Part shown: in pieces, positions 61,191 to 64,000 of the stretch
Position numbering within the stretch: position 1 is the stretch's first letter
How the letters are laid out: every line of letters begins with the position of its first letter
Position numbers and translations under genes: made by a program
Notes under the pieces: model-generated
Told to the model about the DNA's origin: nothing
What the model saw: the letters and a program-made list of their open reading frames with translations, nothing else
Database searches by the model: none
From: Streptomyces sp. 549
Lineage (GTDB): Bacteria; Actinomycetota; Actinomycetes; Streptomycetales; Streptomycetaceae
Direction: 5' to 3'
Assembly: GCF_030124175.1 (NCBI RefSeq)
Contig: NZ_JASKMT010000004.1
Location: 62,001 to 126,000, forward strand
DNA: 64,000 nt

Positions 61191-62867
61191 GAGGAGCGTG
61201 GAGGGTTCGGCGGGGTCGGGGCGGTGGGCCTGGGCGGTGCGCGCGGCGCGCTCCAGCGCGGGCCGGTCCACGTCGCCCGGCCCCGGACGGAGTTCGGGCG
61301 CGGTGTGCCGGGCGGCCAGCAGCATGCCCCAGTCCGCGGCGTCGGCCGCCCGGCCGGGCGGCGAGCCCTGCCGGGCGCGGTCCGGACCGGCGGGGCCGCC
61401 GGACAGCCTGCCGTCGACGGCGTAGGGCAGAGGCCGGAAACCGGCGGCGCGCAGGGTGGCCTCGACGGTCCAGAACGCGCCGCCGTCGCCGCCCGTCACC
61501 GAGGGGGCGTGCACGGCGAGGCGTCCGCCGTCGGCGAGGGCGCGCGCGACGAGACCGTAGAACTCCTGCGAGTAGAACTTGGTGCTCTCGGCGATACGGG
61601 GGTCCGCCAGGGTGGAGATCACCACGTCGTAGGGCGGGTCGCCGCTGCCGGACCGGTCCCGCAGCCAGCGGAAGGCGTCGGCGGCGGCCACTTCCACCCG
61701 GGGATCGTCCAGTGAGTGGGCGTTGAGGGCGCTGAGCTGCGGATCGCTGCGGGCCAGGTCGAGCACACCGGGGTCGAGGTCGACGACCGTCACCGTCCGG
61801 ACGCCGGGGTGCCGCAGCACCTCGCGGACGGCGAGGCCGTCGCCGCCGCCGAGGACGAGCACGCGTGCGTGCTGTCCGGCGGCCATCGCGGGGTGCACCA
61901 GGGCCTGGTGGAAGCGGGCCTCGTCCGTGCTGGACGCCCGCAGGCGTCCGTCGAGGAAGAGCCGCAGCGCGGGGCCGTCAGGGCCGGAACCGGGGACGGA
62001 GCCGGAGCGGAGGTCCGGGTGAGGGCCGGGCTCGGGCCCGGGGGCGGGGGCGCCCTCGGTGAGCACGATCTCCTGCACGTCGGTGTGCACAGCCACCCGC
62101 ACGTCGGCGCCGTAGACCGCGCGGCGGGCGGCCTCCTCGAAGCTGCCGGCGAACGCGGCGGCCGTGGCGAGCAGCGCCACCACGGAGATGTTGACGGCCA
62201 GCAGTGCGGCGCGGGTGGCCGGGGTGAGGTCGCTGCGGAACAGCCACAGCACCACCACGCCGCCCGCTACGACGTTGACCACGCCGACCAGCAGGGCGCC
62301 GGTGAGCTGACCGAAGAACGGCAGCAGCAGGAACGGGAACGCCAGCCCGCCCACGAGCGCACCGACGTAGTCGGCGGCGAACAGGTCGGCGACGGCGACG
62401 CCGGGGTCCTGGGCGCGGATGCGCTGGATCAGGGTCATCAGCAGCGGCATCTCCGCGCCGATCAGTACGCCGATGGCGAGGGAGAAGCCGACCAGGGCGG
62501 CCTGGGACTCGCCGAACCAGGCGAAGCAGGCGTACAGGGCCATCGCCGAGCCGCCGCCGACCAGTGCGAGCAGCGCCTCGATGAAGCCGAAGGCCGCCGC
62601 GGCACGGCAGCGCAGCCGCTTGGCGAGCAGCGAGCCGACGCCCATCGCGAAGACCATGACCGACAGCACGATGGACGCCTGGGTGACGGAGTCCCCGATC
62701 AGGTAGGTGGCCAGGGCCACCAGTTCGAGTTCGTACACCAGCCCGCAGGCGGCGCAGACGAACACGCAGACGAGGACCACGGAGCGGCCGAGGCCCGGGC
62801 GCACCGGCAGTTCCACGGACGGCCCGCCCGTCCGTGCGACCGGGCCCGGCACGGACTGGTCGATCAT
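61173..62867 (-). CDS. Membrane-bound spermidine synthase-like protein
   Basis: The 564-residue protein has an N-terminal membrane domain of seven helices (to about residue 240), with [22 protein letters not shown] and [17 protein letters not shown] [14 protein letters not shown] soluble aminopropyltransferase domain follows, with [19 protein letters not shown] (S-adenosyl binding), [28 protein letters not shown] and [20 protein letters not shown]. In canonical spermidine synthases a catalytic Asp stands where ISTLADP occurs, so the aminopropyl acceptor may differ. Its TAG stop lies in the 18-base repeat. A GTG/ATG start at 62867 (MIDQSVPG). Confidence 0.85.
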   Translation of the reverse strand: MIDQSVPGPVARTGGPSVELPVRPGLGRSVVLVCVFVCAACGLVYELELVALATYLIGDSVTQASIVLSVMVFAMGVGSLLAKRLRCRAAAAFGFIEALLALVGGGSAMALYACFAWFGESQAALVGFSLAIGVLIGAEMPLLMTLIQRIRAQDPGVAVADLFAADYVGALVGGLAFPFLLLPFFGQLTGALLVGVVNVVAGGVVVLWLFRSDLTPATRAALLAVNISVVALLATAAAFAGSFEEAARRAVYGADVRVAVHTDVQEIVLTEGAPAPGPEPGPHPDLRSGSVPGSGPDGPALRLFLDGRLRASSTDEARFHQALVHPAMAAGQHARVLVLGGGDGLAVREVLRHPGVRTVTVVDLDPGVLDLARSDPQLSALNAHSLDDPRVEVAAADAFRWLRDRSGSGDPPYDVVISTLADPRIAESTKFYSQEFYGLVARALADGGRLAVHAPSVTGGDGGAFWTVEATLRAAGFRPLPYAVDGRLSGGPAGPDRARQGSPPGRAADAADWGMLLAARHTAPELRPGPGDVDRPALERAARTAQAHRPDPAEPSTLLHPRYE

Positions 62868-63037
62868 GTTGTGAACGCTACGTGACGCTAAACCTCCGTC
62901 ATGTCACCCACAGGAGTGGTCTGTTGGTTCACTCGGCGCCATGAGCCGGACCCCGGTCCGATGGTCGTACCGACGCCCGCCCCGACGTACCACCGCACGT
63001 GGGGGACGTACCACCGGACAGTGGGGCCCGGTGGCTG

Positions 63038-63562
63038 TCAGACGGTCAGGTGCTCCCGGGTGCGTACGCCCACCCGGGTGCGGGTGGCGACCAGTCGGCC
63101 CTCCTGCGGGTAGGAGTGCCACGTGCGCCAGCACACCTGCTGCTCGACGCGCTGGACCAGCAGGGCGGTGAAGGCGTGCGGACTTCCGGGGAAGGTGCCG
63201 GCCAGCCCGTTGGGGTGGTCGGCGACCAGGGCGAGGAGTTCCTGCGCGCGGCCGGCGAACGAGCCGGTGGAGAGCTTCTCGACGCGGGCGGCGAACTCGT
63301 ACTCGTAGGCGCCGAGACGCTTGGACACGCCGAGTGGCAGCGGGCTGCTGCTGCCCGGCATGCAGGCGACCGTCTCCGAGCAGCTGCCCTGATCGTCCTC
63401 CAGCAGTACCTGGTGGGAGGCGCCCAGCAACCGCAACTGCACGCGGGCGTCGGAGAGATCGAGGTCGAGTGTGGCCAGGGACGGCAGTGGTTCCCTGCCC
63501 AGGGCCCAGGCGAGGTCGCCGGCCCGGGTGTCGGAGTAGGCGGTCTGGAGAATGGTGAGCAT
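63038..63562 (-). CDS. DUF2617 protein
   Basis: The 174-residue actinobacterial protein starts MLTILQTAYSDTRAGDLAWALG and contains RLLGASHQVLLEDD, YEYEFAARVEKLS, LAGTFPGSPHAFTALL and TWHSYPQEG, all typical of the family. DUF2617 genes regularly sit upstream of the membrane spermidine-synthase-like gene in Streptomyces, as here. Function is unknown. The start at ATG 63562 is preceded by acceptable GGAGCCG spacing; 63634 would add an unlikely leader. Confidence 0.85.
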   Translation of the reverse strand: MLTILQTAYSDTRAGDLAWALGREPLPSLATLDLDLSDARVQLRLLGASHQVLLEDDQGSCSETVACMPGSSSPLPLGVSKRLGAYEYEFAARVEKLSTGSFAGRAQELLALVADHPNGLAGTFPGSPHAFTALLVQRVEQQVCWRTWHSYPQEGRLVATRTRVGVRTREHLTV

Positions 63563-63787
63563 GGATCGGCTCCGCAAGCACGTGTGGAGGGTGGGCCGGC
63601 CACCCCTCGGATAAGCCTCGGGATTCGCATTCACCGGCTCGTGCCCACGTGGGTCCGGGATACGACGTCACCGAATCATGGTTATCGCCAAGTCCACAGT
63701 GCTTTTACCCATCTTCGCCACGTTTCCATACCAGAGGGGGCGGTGCTGGTCAGGTGTTCAACTACCGCCCCCCGCAACCCCGCGCGT

Positions 63788-64000
63788 TCAGCAGCCGCCA
63801 CCACCGTCACTGCCGCCGCCACCGCCACTGTCGCCCCCTCCGGAACCGCCCCCGAAGCCACCGCCCGAGGCGCAGGAGCCGGAACCTCCGAATCCGCCGT
63901 CGAAGGAACCCGCGCCTCCATGGCCGGCCACCATCCCCGTTCCGTGGCCGCTGTCGTGGCGGACACCGCCGCCCGCGCGGAACGAGCCGCCCCGGCGGGC
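63788..64000 (-). CDS. Gly-rich C-terminus of a truncated gene
   Basis: Seventy codons are visible, opening off the right edge and ending in TGA at 63788-63790. The sequence reads FDGGFGGSGSCASGGGFGGG, then GGGDSGGG and a terminal GGGGC. It resembles the Gly/Cys-rich tails of Streptomyces membrane proteins of the TIGR04222 kind, but too little is present to name it. The 225-base gap to DUF2617 contains CCCACGTGGG (63644-63653) and a less GC-rich stretch. Confidence 0.55.
   Translation of the reverse strand, partial: ARRGGSFRAGGGVRHDSGHGTGMVAGHGGAGSFDGGFGGSGSCASGGGFGGGSGGGDSGGGGGSDGGGGC

Noticed and set aside
63682..63966. 94-codon minus-strand frame at the right edge
   Set aside because: An Ala/Val-rich frame overlapping the Gly-rich frame that ends at 63788. 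The Gly-rich reading is typical of known protein tails and remains open to the window edge, so it is preferred.

Overview
The window is a high-GC (roughly 72-73% by eye) actinobacterial chromosome segment, almost certainly from Streptomyces or a close relative. The evidence is third-position G/C bias, frequent GTG/TTG starts, very rare TTA codons, Lsr2, a Scr1-type helix-turn-helix/DUF397 module, a parS site of the Streptomyces type and a purine-gene order typical of the genus. Most of the sequence is core genome.

Left third (1-21 kb): de novo purine synthesis. purF (truncated by the window edge), the overlapping set purS-purQ-purL, purD and purC are spread among conserved Streptomyces genes: a mycothiol-dependent isomerase-like protein, a PH-domain membrane protein, lsr2, three tRNA-Gly genes, a DrrA/DrrB-type ABC exporter followed by a two-component system, a phospholipase D-type protein, a SLATT membrane protein, an M48-like protein that has lost its zinc motif, and an N,N-dimethylformamidase-like protein.

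Middle (21-38 kb): regulators with their targets (GntR next to a class III aminotransferase; DJ-1/PfpI with MarR and a double operator), a membrane pseudokinase with a TTA codon, a class E/F-type sortase coupled to a histidine-rich surface protein, an ABC exporter divergent from its likely repressor with a perfect 16-bp palindrome between them, a degenerate diacylglycerol-kinase-like gene, purA, a cytochrome P450, a glycosyltransferase and a two-component system.

Accessory island (38-46 kb): Scr1/DUF397-type regulatory genes including a broken DUF397 copy, then a 694-residue polymorphic-toxin-like protein with a C-terminal Stv-like domain. Five small, lower-GC genes follow: two DUF4279-like, two paralogues of an unrecognised family and one DUF6086. 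This is the best candidate in the window for a little-described system, an interbacterial effector with a stacked set of immunity-like genes.

Right part (46-64 kb): a secreted GH64 glucanase, YbaK-type editing protein, GNAT, an apparently split helix-turn-helix gene, Uma2-type nuclease fold, LysR/aldo-keto reductase pair, the tryptophan-to-anthranilate genes (dioxygenase, formamidase-like hydrolase, kynureninase), DUF3151, fbaA, a parS site, pyrE, a mutarotase-like protein, a tail-anchored CoxG-like protein, a membrane spermidine-synthase-like protein, DUF2617 and the Gly-rich end of a truncated gene.

A recurrent oddity is short tandem repeats that start at, or contain, the stop codon of a gene. 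Five cases are described, the clearest an in-frame 18-bp unit repeated three times with a TAG in each copy.
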